Of a stretch of 42,804 bases of DNA, positions 1-8,646 are shown piece by piece. The first letter of the stretch is position 1. The number at the start of each line of letters is the position of its first letter. Under the pieces are notes generated by a model. That model ran no database searches. It worked only from the letters and a program-made list of their open reading frames with translations, and was not told the origin of the DNA. This DNA comes from Lachnospiraceae bacterium. Lineage in GTDB: Bacteria; Bacillota; Clostridia; Lachnospirales; Lachnospiraceae. The translations under genes were made by a program, and so were the position numbers. Location of the stretch: assembly GCA_017622505.1 (NCBI GenBank), contig JAGAQZ010000031.1:1-42804 (forward strand). The letters are read 5' to 3'.

Positions 1-91
1 GTGTGCCCAAGTAGTTAATCCAGGGATAAGGTGTTCTCGGGGTTGTAATGACATACTCTCTGCGAGCGTCATCGAAATAACCAAATTTCAT
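1..91 (-). CDS. GH94 disaccharide phosphorylase, N-terminal fragment
   Basis: Only the first 30 codons lie in the window; the rest runs off the left edge. The peptide begins [16 protein letters not shown] and continues to a PWINYLG segment, the characteristic amino end of GH94 cellobiose/cellodextrin-type phosphorylases. These are cytoplasmic enzymes that split beta-linked disaccharides with phosphate to give a sugar-1-phosphate. The ATG at 91 is preceded by a GGAG box 8 nt upstream, which fixes the start. The gene is divergent from a sugar ABC importer, so an uptake-plus-phosphorolysis module is likely, though the exact sugar cannot be read from 30 residues. Confidence 0.8.
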   Translation of the reverse strand, partial: MKFGYFDDARREYVITTPRTPYPWINYLGT

Positions 92-168
92 ACTACTTTC
101 TCCTTATTCTATTTGTATTCTTATAATAAGTAGGAGCAGTCAGGTTCGGACTGCGCCTTATGTCCTAA

Positions 169-198
169 ATTATACAATAACTGTATATAGAAAAGCAA
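169..198 (-). promoter_or_regulatory. Sigma-A promoter for the leftward phosphorylase gene
   Basis: On the minus strand a TTGCTT -35 box (193-198) and a perfect TATAAT -10 box (169-174) are 18 nt apart, about 75 nt upstream of the GH94 start. The leader contains a hairpin at 136-154 (GCAGTC arms, 7-nt loop), which could be regulatory. Confidence 0.6.
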
Positions 199-647
199 GC
201 AGAATTAGGCGAAAACGGTAAGGATTTCTTCAATATAATGTAAATGATTATGAATTATATAAAATAACAGTTTTTATATATGAAATGCATAAAACAGAAG
301 ATGGCCTAATAAAGATGTTTAAGGACTTAAAATAAAATCACAAGAATAAAATCTTCTATTAAAATGAAAAGAAGATGGCGGAGCAATTTTTTTAATATAA
401 AATGGTAAAGGTGAGAGTTTTTTCTGCTATAGAGTTGAAAACGCAGGAGGATTTTTCATAAAAACGGGTAAAATGCCGGTGGACTTCTTATATAAGTAGG
501 GAAAAAATACTTTTATAAAAACAGAAAAAAGACAACCAGTGACACAAAAATGAACAAAAAAACAATAAATTATGAACAAAAAATGAACGAAAAACTATTA
601 ATTTTAGACAAAAGTATGAAAAATATACAAAAATCACAGAAAAATGC
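199..647. other. AT-rich intergenic region without a gene
   Basis: This 450-bp stretch separates the divergent phosphorylase and transporter promoters. I see no open frame with a ribosome site. It is very A-rich, with several repeats of the form ATGAACAAAA near 550-590. It may hold regulator sites not recognisable by eye. Confidence 0.5.
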
Positions 648-676
648 TTGCTTTAATGGCAAAACTGTTATATACT
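648..676 (+). promoter_or_regulatory. Sigma-A promoter of the sugar ABC transporter
   Basis: A TTGCTT -35 box (648-653) and a TATACT -10 box (671-676) are separated by exactly 17 nt, about 90 nt upstream of the binding-protein gene. The predicted start of transcription is near 683, just ahead of the palindrome at 692-707. Confidence 0.65.
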
Positions 677-691
677 AACCTTGCTAGCAAA

Positions 692-707
692 CACAGACAC
701 GTCTGTG
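692..707. promoter_or_regulatory. Candidate operator palindrome in the transporter leader
   Basis: A perfect inverted repeat, CACAGAC-AC-GTCTGTG, sits about 10 nt after the predicted transcription start, a typical place for a repressor operator. A second hairpin follows at 715-732 (GTTGTTA arms, 4-nt loop). The regulator is not in this window. Confidence 0.5.
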
Positions 708-763
708 AATGCTGGTTGTTACTATTAACAACACTATAATAATTAAGAGGAGGAAAACAAAAA

Positions 764-2149
764 GTGAAAAAGAAATTATTGAGTGTATTGTTATCTACAG
801 CAATGGTTGCAGCTCTTTTAGTTGGTTGTGGTGAAGAAGCACCTGCAACTGGCGAAGGTGAAAGCTCTGCAGCAGATCCCGTTGCAAGCGATGAAGTTGT
901 TGAAGAAGGTAAAGTTCTTAACATCTACTGCTGGAACGAAGAATTTAAGTCACGTGTAACAGATCATTATCCTGGATACGTAGAAGTTGATGGTACTACA
1001 GGTACAATCGGTGATGTAACAGTTATGTGGAACATCACTCCTTCAGCTGACAACGCTTACCAGAACAACCTTGACGAAACATTACTTGGCCAGGCTGATG
1101 CAGCTGCTGACGACAAGATCGATATCTTCTTGGTAGAAGCTGACTACGCTGGAAAGTATGTTAACACAGACTACTCTTTAGCTCTTTCTGAATTAGGTAT
1201 TACTGATGCAGACTTAGCTAACCAGTACAAGTATACTCAGGACGTTGTAACTGATACAAACGGAAACCTTAAAGGTTCTTCATGGCAGGGATGCCCTGGT
1301 GTTCTCATTTACTCTCGTGCAGTAGCTGAAGAAGTATTAGGAACACAGGATCCTGCAGAAGTTCAGGAATACGTTAAGGACTGGGCTACATTCCAGGAAA
1401 CAGCAGCTACAATGAAGGACGCTGGATACTATATGACAGCATCTGTAAACGACACATATCGTGTATACTCTAACAACGTAACCAGCAAGTGGGTTGAAGA
1501 CGGTGTTATCAACATCGACGAAAACATCATGAACTGGGTAGCTGATTCAAAGGCTATGGTTGACGCTGGACAGACAAACACATATGACTTATGGTCAGAT
1601 GACTGGTCTAAGGGCTTCTATCCCGATGGAAAGGTATTCTGCTACTTTGGACCCGCTTGGTTCGTAGACTTCTCTATGGCAGCTGACGCTGAAGGTTCAA
1701 TCGCTAACGCTGGACAGTGGGGCGCTTGCTCAGGTCCTCAGGGATTCTTCTGGGGTGGTACATGGATGTGTCCTGCAACTGGAACAGATAACCCTACACT
1801 CGTTAAGGATCTCATCTTAACTATGACAGCTAACGATGACGTTCTTAAGGAAATCGTTGTTGATGATAACGACTTCACAAACAGCAAGCCCGTTATGGAT
1901 GCTATGGCAGCTGATACATCTTACTCAAGCAAGGTACTTGGCGGCCAGAACCCTCTTGGTATGTACTGTGCAGGTGTTGAAACTATCGACTTAAGCAACC
2001 TCTCAGACTACGATCAGGGATGTAACGAAGAATTCCAGAAAGCTATGAAGGGATACTTCGAAGGCACATACGCAACAGAAGATGAAGCAATCGCTGCATT
2101 CTATGCTGCAGTAGTAGAAAAATATCCTGCATTATCTGCTCCCCAGTAA
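764..2149 (+). CDS. Sugar ABC transporter, extracellular solute-binding lipoprotein
   Basis: Substrate-binding component of a carbohydrate ABC importer (family 1 solute-binding proteins). The 461-residue product starts with a short basic stretch and hydrophobic core ending in the lipobox LLVGC, so Cys-22 should be lipidated and anchor the protein outside the membrane. An acidic Ser/Ala-rich linker (about 24-50) leads to the binding domain. The start is a GTG with a near-perfect AGGAGG 10 nt upstream. Two MalF/MalG-type permease genes follow. A terminator between this gene and the permeases should leave the binding protein in excess. Codon choice (many AAC, GAC, TAC) is sharper than in neighbouring genes and suggests high expression. 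No ATPase gene is present, so a shared MsmK-type ATPase elsewhere is inferred. Confidence 0.92.
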   Translation: MKKKLLSVLLSTAMVAALLVGCGEEAPATGEGESSAADPVASDEVVEEGKVLNIYCWNEEFKSRVTDHYPGYVEVDGTTGTIGDVTVMWNITPSADNAYQNNLDETLLGQADAAADDKIDIFLVEADYAGKYVNTDYSLALSELGITDADLANQYKYTQDVVTDTNGNLKGSSWQGCPGVLIYSRAVAEEVLGTQDPAEVQEYVKDWATFQETAATMKDAGYYMTASVNDTYRVYSNNVTSKWVEDGVINIDENIMNWVADSKAMVDAGQTNTYDLWSDDWSKGFYPDGKVFCYFGPAWFVDFSMAADAEGSIANAGQWGACSGPQGFFWGGTWMCPATGTDNPTLVKDLILTMTANDDVLKEIVVDDNDFTNSKPVMDAMAADTSYSSKVLGGQNPLGMYCAGVETIDLSNLSDYDQGCNEEFQKAMKGYFEGTYATEDEAIAAFYAAVVEKYPALSAPQ

Positions 2150-2182
2150 GTAGAATTTTGTAGTTAGTGCTAAATAAAAGAT

Positions 2183-2218
2183 GTGCCTGCCTATTGTAAA
2201 GTGGGCAGGCACGTTTTT
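2183..2218 (+). terminator. Intercistronic terminator after the binding protein
   Basis: GTGCCTGCC and GGCAGGCAC form a 9-bp GC-rich stem around a 12-nt loop, followed by GTTTTT. It lies between the binding-protein and permease genes, so it probably works as a partial terminator that sets their expression ratio. Confidence 0.8.
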
Positions 2219-2344
2219 ATGTGAGTAACCGGCGAAGGTGGTTTCTTTTAATTTAGGGGATAACGGAGCCGATGATAAGTTGATTGCGGTTGGTATGCCG
2301 CGTAATTATAGCTACAAATTGCACGAAATGGAGGACGTTTGTTT

Positions 2345-3268
2345 ATGAGTAAAGCAAAAAAAGGGAAAGTTGTAAGCTATAACAAATGGGGTTACATATT
2401 TTTAATACCGTTTATCGTTGTATATGTTACCTTCCAGCTTGTTCCTTTATTTAATACAATTTATTGGAGTTTCTTTGAATATTACCGTGATGGTATGACA
2501 CAGATTGGACCTAATGTAGTAGGTTTGAGCAACTATATTCAGTTGTTCACAAGTACAGATCCTAATGTACCTACAATTTTTGACTATACATGGAATACAT
2601 TGATTATGTGGATTATGGGCTTCGTTCCCCAGATTGTTGTATCCTTGCTTTTAGGTTCTTGGTTCTCAGATAATCGTCTTAGATTAAAATGCCAGGCATT
2701 CTTTAAGACCGTTATCTATTTGCCGAACTTAATCATGGCTTCCGCTATGGCGATGTTATTCTTTACATTGTTCTCAGAAGGTGGCCCTATCAATTCAATG
2801 TTGATGCAGTTGGGTATTTTGGACGAACCCTTTAAGTTCTTATATAATACATTGTCAGTAAGAACTATTGTTGCATTTATGAACTTCTTGATGTGGTTTG
2901 GTAATACAACAATCCTCTTAATGGCAGGTATGATGGGTATTGATGCTTCACTTTTCGAAGCTGCAGAAGTAGACGGTGCTACACCTACACAGGTATTCTG
3001 GCGCATTACTTTACCTCTGTTAAGACCTATTTTGATTTACGTTATGATTACTTCCTTAATCGGTGGTTTGCAGATGTTTGACGTACCTCAGATTTTAACA
3101 AACGGTACCGGTGAACCTGCTCGTACATCAATGACCTTGATTATGTTCCTTAATAAGCACCTGTTCAGTAAGAACTATGGTTTGGGTGGTGCCCTTTCTG
3201 TAATTCTCTTCATCATTACAGGTATCCTTAGTATGATCGTATACAAGTTCTCAAATAATAATGATTAG
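2345..3268 (+). CDS. Sugar ABC transporter permease, MalF type
   Basis: Inner-membrane permease of the importer encoded upstream. The 307-residue protein begins with a basic tail (MSKAKKGK) and has about six hydrophobic segments. The cytoplasmic EAA loop is visible as EAAEVDGATPTQVFWRI followed by TLPLLRP near residue 210, the site that docks the ATPase. I chose the ATG at 2345 because GGAGG ends 10 nt before it; a TTG six bases upstream in the same frame is too close to that site. The next permease follows after 13 nt, so the two are cotranscribed and presumably form the heterodimeric channel. Confidence 0.92.
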   Translation: MSKAKKGKVVSYNKWGYIFLIPFIVVYVTFQLVPLFNTIYWSFFEYYRDGMTQIGPNVVGLSNYIQLFTSTDPNVPTIFDYTWNTLIMWIMGFVPQIVVSLLLGSWFSDNRLRLKCQAFFKTVIYLPNLIMASAMAMLFFTLFSEGGPINSMLMQLGILDEPFKFLYNTLSVRTIVAFMNFLMWFGNTTILLMAGMMGIDASLFEAAEVDGATPTQVFWRITLPLLRPILIYVMITSLIGGLQMFDVPQILTNGTGEPARTSMTLIMFLNKHLFSKNYGLGGALSVILFIITGILSMIVYKFSNNND

Positions 3269-3281
3269 GAGGTAATGAAAC

Positions 3282-4184
3282 ATGGCAAGTAATAGTTCAA
3301 TGTCTCTTCAGATTGAAGATTCAAAGAATACCGGTGGCGTGAAAGCTAGACGTGTTGTTGCATATATCGTTTTAGTTGCTATCAGTATTTTATGTTTGTT
3401 CTGGTTCTATGTTTTGTTCATTAACTCAACCAGATCACATGCGGAATTGACTTCTGGTTTCCAGGCACTTCCGAATTTCAAAAACTTTAAATTTGTAACA
3501 CAGTTTTTTACAAACTTTAAAAACCTTATGGCAGGTACATTGCCTATTTGGAATGGTTTGTTAAACTCTATCATCGTAGCAGGCTCATGTGCACTTTTGA
3601 GTACATATTTCTCTACAATGACAGCTTATGCAATCCATGCATATGATTTCAAATTAAAGAAAGCTATCTTTACTTTCATTCTTATGGTTATGATGATTCC
3701 TACACAGGTTACTGCATTAGGTTTCATTAACTTAATCACAGATATGAAATTGGATAATACATTTATTCCTTTGATTGTTCCTGCAATTGCTGCACCGGCA
3801 ACATTCTTCTATATGAAGCAGTATATGGAATCAACATTGCCTTTGGCAATTATCGAAGCTGCTCGTATCGATGGTTCTGGCGAGTTCAGAACATTTAATA
3901 CGATTGTATTGCCTATGATGAAACCTGCTATCGCAGTTCAGGCTATCTTTACATTCGTACAGAACTGGAACAACTACTTCACACCTGCATTGGTGTTAAA
4001 GAAAGACAAATTACAGACACTCCCTATCTTAATCGCACGTTTGCGTTCAGCTGACTGGTTGAAGTTTGATATGGGTCAGGTTTATGTAATGATTGCATTC
4101 TCAATCTTCCCTGTTATTATCGTATATCTTTGTTTATCTAAGTTCATCGTTTCAGGTGTTGCATTGGGTAGCGTTAAGGGTTAA
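3282..4184 (+). CDS. Sugar ABC transporter permease, MalG type
   Basis: Second membrane subunit of the importer, 300 residues. It has a longer N-terminal cytoplasmic tail (about 25 residues), a first membrane segment at about 27-47 and roughly six in all. The EAA loop reads EAARIDGSGEFRTFNTI then VLPMMKP, as in MalG-type subunits. The ATG follows AGGAGGTAATGAAAC, a very strong ribosome site overlapping the end of the upstream permease gene. The operon ends at the terminator at 4225-4256, without an ATPase gene. Confidence 0.92.
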   Translation: MASNSSMSLQIEDSKNTGGVKARRVVAYIVLVAISILCLFWFYVLFINSTRSHAELTSGFQALPNFKNFKFVTQFFTNFKNLMAGTLPIWNGLLNSIIVAGSCALLSTYFSTMTAYAIHAYDFKLKKAIFTFILMVMMIPTQVTALGFINLITDMKLDNTFIPLIVPAIAAPATFFYMKQYMESTLPLAIIEAARIDGSGEFRTFNTIVLPMMKPAIAVQAIFTFVQNWNNYFTPALVLKKDKLQTLPILIARLRSADWLKFDMGQVYVMIAFSIFPVIIVYLCLSKFIVSGVALGSVKG

Positions 4185-4224
4185 TATAACCCCACAAAAC
4201 TTATCAAAAAAGCGATGTTATCGC

Positions 4225-4256
4225 AAAGGGACAGCAGAATCTGCTGTCCCTTTTTT
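4225..4256 (+). terminator. Rho-independent terminator of the transporter operon
   Basis: A perfect 13-bp stem (AAAGGGACAGCAG and its complement) with a 3-nt loop runs into a T tract, about 40 nt after the second permease stop codon. Confidence 0.9.
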
Positions 4257-4275
4257 ATATTCACACTTTCTTCAC

Positions 4276-4304
4276 TTGACAGTAAAGTAAGATACGGTTA
4301 TGAT
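4276..4304 (+). promoter_or_regulatory. Consensus sigma-A promoter
   Basis: TTGACA (4276-4281) and TATGAT (4299-4304) are spaced by 17 nt. The promoter lies 105 nt upstream of the HAAS-domain gene and just after the transporter terminator. Confidence 0.75.
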
Positions 4305-4408
4305 TTATGCGATATAAAATATTTAATATTAGGAAAAGCTATATTTGTATAATAAATTATATATATTGTAAATGGAGTAGTGGAAGGTAGTACGATATAG
4401 AGGTAGTT

Positions 4409-4945
4409 ATGGAAACGAAACAGGAATTTATAGATGGCCTTAGAAGAGCGTTAACAGGCAGAATTAGCCAGGAAGAGATAGAAGAGCATATTCGATATTA
4501 TGAGGACTATATTACCGCAGAAACACGTATAAAAGGCACTGAGCAGGAGGTGCTTAATGCTTTGGGTAATCCGAAACTCATCGCAATGAGCATATGTGCG
4601 GCGGATGAGGCCGGAATGCACGGAAAAAGCGGTTATAAGACAAATGATACCGGATATGGTAATGAATATGCATATAGGAGAGAAGATGGCTATAATGGAG
4701 CCGGATATTACGGTCAAGATGATAATATAAATGATGAGCGCTATAACGATACTAAAGACGACAGACCTTTTATTTTTAGGCATCCCAAATTAACCATTAC
4801 GATGATTCTTATTGGAATTCTTATCGTAGTTGTTTTGGTAATAGCATTGGCATTTTCTTTGCTTAAGTTATTATGGCCGATAATTGTTGTAGCGATTTTG
4901 GTTATCTTGATTGTTCGTTTAATGGCGTATTTTACCAATAGATAG
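4409..4945 (+). CDS. HAAS/DUF1700-type membrane protein
   Basis: The first 60 residues (METKQEFIDGLRRALTG..., then EEIEEHIRYYEDYI and LGNPKLIA) match the helical HAAS/DUF1700 signature, a domain usually coupled to PadR-type repressors. A Gly/Tyr/Asp-rich linker (about 70-120) separates it from a C-terminal hydrophobic hairpin (about 128-170) that should anchor it in the membrane. The ATG is preceded by GAGGTAGTT. Unusually, no PadR regulator gene lies beside it; it has its own promoter and terminator and seems to be a single-gene unit. The molecular function is not established. Confidence 0.75.
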   Translation: METKQEFIDGLRRALTGRISQEEIEEHIRYYEDYITAETRIKGTEQEVLNALGNPKLIAMSICAADEAGMHGKSGYKTNDTGYGNEYAYRREDGYNGAGYYGQDDNINDERYNDTKDDRPFIFRHPKLTITMILIGILIVVVLVIALAFSLLKLLWPIIVVAILVILIVRLMAYFTNR

Positions 4946-5042
4946 GACAGAGAGTGGCTTAGATTAGCATAGAGTTTTAGAATTCAACAGGAGTAGATTT
5001 GGGTAATAAGATACATTGTGAAGTGTGTTATAAGGGCAATAA

Positions 5043-5072
5043 AAAGGAGATTGGAATAATCCAATCTCCTTT
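5043..5072. terminator. Bidirectional terminator between convergent genes
   Basis: AAAGGAGATTGG and its complement form a 12-bp perfect stem with a 6-nt loop, flanked by A and T runs. It sits between the HAAS gene and the convergent chemoreceptor gene and can serve both. Confidence 0.8.
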
Positions 5073-5091
5073 GTTATATGTTTGGAAATAA

Positions 5092-7158
5092 TTATGACAA
5101 TTTGAAGATTTCAAGTTCGTTTGTTAAGTCGTCAGACATATGTTTGAGCTTCTGTGAAGCGTTTTCTACAGCCTTCATAGCATCGTTCATAGTCTGTGCT
5201 GCTTCGATAGTTCCGTTTGTAGAAGCTGCATACTGCTGAGATACTGCAGAAAGGTCTGAAATGACATCTAAAATAACGTCTCTTGACTTTCTTAATTCGT
5301 TCATACCGTTTGTAATATTTCCGATGTTAACAAGGGAGTTGTCTACACCGTTTGCTACGGCACTGAACTTGTCAATGGTCATATCTAATTTCTCGCGCTG
5401 TTCAGAAATCTTAACCTTAACATCGTCCATGTAACTTACCATTAAGTTGGACTGATCTAATAAAGCGTTGATAATCTTTTCGATTTCGGTAGCGTTGTTG
5501 CCTGACTGGGCAGCAAGCTTAGAAATCTGTTCTGCTACGACTGCGAAACCACGTCCGGCATCACCGGCATGAGCAGCTTCGATACTTGCATTGATTGAAA
5601 GTAAGTCTGTTTCGTCGGAAATTGACTGAATCATTGCGATTGCAGTTCTGATTTCCTGTACGGAAGAGTTGGTAATTTCAATCTGTGTAGCAATCTTTTC
5701 AATGGAATCAATCATTTCTTCGTTTGAAGAATTTAATTCGTTAATAATGCTTGTAGAAGCTTTCTCGGCTTCGGCCATCTGTGAAGCGGCTTCTGTTAAG
5801 GAAGTTACATCTTCGGAAATACTGTCAATCTGATCACCGATATTAGAAACCTGAATAGCGGCTACAGAAGTCTGATCTGCCTGGTCAGCAGCACCCTTTG
5901 AAATGAATTCTACCGAATCATATAAGCCGGATACGTTTTCTACGGTATCCTGTGACAAATGCATCAAATCTTCGGAAGATAATGCCAAGTCATCAGCGGA
6001 TGCCTTAATATTAGTAACAATTCCTTTTAAGGATTCCTGTAATGAGTAGGAGATTGCATACATATCACCTAATTCATCATCACGTTTCAAGTATTTTAAT
6101 CTTGCATTCTGTCTTAAATCACCGGTTGAAACGACTTCAAGGAAGTTCTTTGTTTTAACCATGTTTTTGGACATGCTGTTCGAAATTACAATAATTAATA
6201 CAACACATGCTACGGAAATTAAAAGTGCCCATAATGTAATCTTGCTGGTCTCGGCTTTGATCTGTGCTTCAACTTCAGCAGCGGGTTTTCCGGAGAAGAT
6301 ACAACCAACGATGGTGCCATCTGAGTTGATCAAAGGTTTGAAGTAACCATAGTACTGTACGTCCTGTAACATAAAATCTGTACGGAATACTTCGGTTCCG
6401 GTCATTACTTCATTTAAGATATCTTCAGGCATATGCTTGTTACCTGTGATACGTCCGCCGGCAAGTTCGCCATTAAGCATTCTTTTAACGGAAGTGATAA
6501 TAACACGGTCCCCAAAATAGTAAGAACTGTCAAAGCCCGTGTTCTCTTTCAAAGAATCAAAAAGACTGGTATCTGAAATCTGAACACCGCCCTTGTAAAG
6601 CTTACCATCCTGACCCATTGTGTAGTCGCCTTCATACAAGGTCGAGTAAGTTTCTTCCAATGAAGTGGCAACAATCTTTAATGAGCCTTCGATTTCCTTC
6701 TCTAAGTTCTTGGTTAAGATATTCGAACTGATGCTGGAAATAACAATAACCAAAACAATAAGAGGAATGATACACATTACAGCCAAACGTCTTGAGAAAT
6801 TCATAAAGTGGAATTTCTTACGCTTTGAAAGAATATGTTTTGCCTTCTCGTCTTCATTCATTGCAACTTTGGGCGTTTTCTCTTTCTTAGCTTTAGGTGC
6901 TTTCTCTTTCTTCTCCTTGGGTGCCTTTTCTTTCTTGGCTTTAGGAGCTTTCTCTTTCTTAGCTTTCTTCTTGGATTTCTTCTCTTCCTGAAGTTCGGGA
7001 AGATTCTCAAGAATATCAGCTGAAGTGGTGTATTCCTCTGCCAAAGCAACTGCTTCCTCGGCTTCAGAAACTACTGTGGCTGTATCATCGGATACAGCGT
7101 CCGCGATGACAGAAATGTCTTCTGTATCGGGAGTTAAGTTGTCAAAATTATTCTCCAT
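5092..7158 (-). CDS. Methyl-accepting chemotaxis protein with lysine-rich N-terminal extension
   Basis: Transmembrane chemoreceptor of 688 residues. Membrane segments lie at about 125-145 and 306-328, enclosing a Cache-like ligand-binding region. A HAMP-like linker and a long coiled-coil signalling domain follow. The CheA/CheW contact tip is clear: DETDLLSINASIEAAHAG then DAGRGFAVVAEQI. The odd part is the first 124 residues, which precede the first membrane segment: an acidic stretch (1-60), then four copies of a KxKKEKxPK unit (about 63-97). Most chemoreceptors have only a few residues there. The start ATG follows CAGGAGACACCAT. No CheA/CheW genes are nearby, so this is an orphan receptor gene. 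The ligand is unknown. Confidence 0.92.
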   Translation of the reverse strand: MENNFDNLTPDTEDISVIADAVSDDTATVVSEAEEAVALAEEYTTSADILENLPELQEEKKSKKKAKKEKAPKAKKEKAPKEKKEKAPKAKKEKTPKVAMNEDEKAKHILSKRKKFHFMNFSRRLAVMCIIPLIVLVIVISSISSNILTKNLEKEIEGSLKIVATSLEETYSTLYEGDYTMGQDGKLYKGGVQISDTSLFDSLKENTGFDSSYYFGDRVIITSVKRMLNGELAGGRITGNKHMPEDILNEVMTGTEVFRTDFMLQDVQYYGYFKPLINSDGTIVGCIFSGKPAAEVEAQIKAETSKITLWALLISVACVVLIIVISNSMSKNMVKTKNFLEVVSTGDLRQNARLKYLKRDDELGDMYAISYSLQESLKGIVTNIKASADDLALSSEDLMHLSQDTVENVSGLYDSVEFISKGAADQADQTSVAAIQVSNIGDQIDSISEDVTSLTEAASQMAEAEKASTSIINELNSSNEEMIDSIEKIATQIEITNSSVQEIRTAIAMIQSISDETDLLSINASIEAAHAGDAGRGFAVVAEQISKLAAQSGNNATEIEKIINALLDQSNLMVSYMDDVKVKISEQREKLDMTIDKFSAVANGVDNSLVNIGNITNGMNELRKSRDVILDVISDLSAVSQQYAASTNGTIEAAQTMNDAMKAVENASQKLKHMSDDLTNELEIFKLS

Positions 7159-7339
7159 ATGGTGTCTCCTGTCCTATATGTATTCCCTTTTCGATGTAAA
7201 AATGCATATAAAAATCGTACATTACATCAACCATTCTAATCATACCACATTTTCACACTATTTGCTAGAAAAATATACAAAAAATACCCGAAAATGATAA
7301 AAAAATTATACAAATAGACAAAATTGAAAGTGTCCCTTA

Positions 7340-7368
7340 TTGACACCTATAAAAAGTATGGATAAGAT
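7340..7368 (+). promoter_or_regulatory. Sigma-A promoter of the housekeeping cluster
   Basis: TTGACA (7340-7345) and TAAGAT (7363-7368) with a 17-nt spacer, 32 nt ahead of the RNA methyltransferase gene. The rest of the 240-bp gap to the divergent chemoreceptor is AT-rich; I could not identify a convincing chemoreceptor promoter in it. Confidence 0.7.
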
Positions 7369-7400
7369 GTATTAGGAATGCAAAGGAAAAGGTATTTTTT

Positions 7401-8564
7401 ATGAGTAATTACAGTCGTTTTGAGCTGATTGCCCCCTGTCATTTCGGGCTTGAAGCTGTTTTGAAAAGAGAAATTACGGATTTAGGATATGAAATTGCTG
7501 AGGTAATGGATGGCAAAGTCACCTTTTACGGTGATGAGCAGGCTATTTGCTACGGCAATGTCTTTTTGCGTACTGCAGAGCGTATTCTTATAAAAGTAGG
7601 AAGTTTTCACGCAGAAACCTTTGAAGAACTCTTTGAAGGCACGAAAAAGCTTCCTTGGGAAGAGTATATCCCAAAGAACGGTAAGTTCGGCGTGGCCAAG
7701 GCTGCCAGCGTCAAGAGTAAGTTGTTCAGCCCTTCCGATATCCAGTCAATTATGAAGAAGGCTATGGTGGAGCGCATGAAAGAGAAGTATCGTCTGGAAT
7801 GGTTTCCGGAGGATGGTGACAACTTTCCGATAAGAGTTTTTATCTTAAAAGATGAGGTGACGGTTGGCTTAGATACTACCGGCGAATCCCTTCATAAAAG
7901 AGGATACCGCAAGCTTACGGCAAAAGCGCCGATTGCAGAGAATCTTGCAGCATCACTTATTATGCTTACACCATGGAAAAAGGACCGCATTCTTGTGGAT
8001 CCCTTCTGCGGTAGCGGTACGATTCCCATTGAAGCCGCGCTTATGGCAGCGAATGTAGCACCGGGAATGAATCGTGAGTTTCTGGCAGAGAATTGGGCGC
8101 ATTTGATTCCGAAGAAGAATTGGTACGACTGTATTGATGAAGCAAATGAGCTGGTAGACTATAAAGTTGAGACTGATATCCAGGGATATGATATTGATGA
8201 AAAAATGACCAAAATCGCAAGAGAAAATGCAAAATTGGCAGGCGTGGACCATTTGATTCACTTCCAGACAAGGGCGGTTAAGGACTTAAGCCACCCCAAA
8301 AAATATGGTTTCATTATTACCAATCCGCCTTATGGTGAGCGTTTGGAAGAGAAGGTTGATTTGCCGCCGATTTACGAGGCTTTGGGCGAAAGATATAAGG
8401 CGCTCGATGCCTGGTCAATGTATTTGATTACTTCTTATGAGAATGCAGAGCGTGATTTGGGTAAAAAGGCGGATAAAAACCGTAAAATCTATAACGGTAT
8501 GATGAAAACCTACTTTTTACAGTATATGGGGCCGAAACCGCCGAAGAAAACGGAAGGGAAATAG
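7401..8564 (+). CDS. THUMP-domain class I RNA methyltransferase (RlmL/YpsC-like)
   Basis: SAM-dependent methyltransferase acting on RNA, probably making m2G in 23S rRNA as family members do. The N-terminal half (about 1-160) contains a ferredoxin-like plus THUMP RNA-binding module. The C-terminal catalytic domain shows the SAM-binding motif DPFCGSGTIPIEAA near residue 199 and the catalytic TNPPYGER near 310, typical of N2-guanine methyltransferases. Its 387 residues are the usual length for the stand-alone Gram-positive form, without the second RlmK domain of the enterobacterial protein. It starts the run with RdgB and the phosphoesterase. Confidence 0.92.
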   Translation: MSNYSRFELIAPCHFGLEAVLKREITDLGYEIAEVMDGKVTFYGDEQAICYGNVFLRTAERILIKVGSFHAETFEELFEGTKKLPWEEYIPKNGKFGVAKAASVKSKLFSPSDIQSIMKKAMVERMKEKYRLEWFPEDGDNFPIRVFILKDEVTVGLDTTGESLHKRGYRKLTAKAPIAENLAASLIMLTPWKKDRILVDPFCGSGTIPIEAALMAANVAPGMNREFLAENWAHLIPKKNWYDCIDEANELVDYKVETDIQGYDIDEKMTKIARENAKLAGVDHLIHFQTRAVKDLSHPKKYGFIITNPPYGERLEEKVDLPPIYEALGERYKALDAWSMYLITSYENAERDLGKKADKNRKIYNGMMKTYFLQYMGPKPPKKTEGK

Positions 8565-8646
8565 GCTCGCATTTTAAAGTAAGAAGTGATGCCGACGGAA
8601 ATGTTGGCAGAAGAATGACAGAAATGAAAGAACAAGGTGATATAAG

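Noticed and set aside
552-683. A 43-codon rightward frame in the transporter upstream region
   Set aside because: No ribosome site, extreme Lys/Asn composition from A-rich DNA, and it overlaps the transporter promoter.
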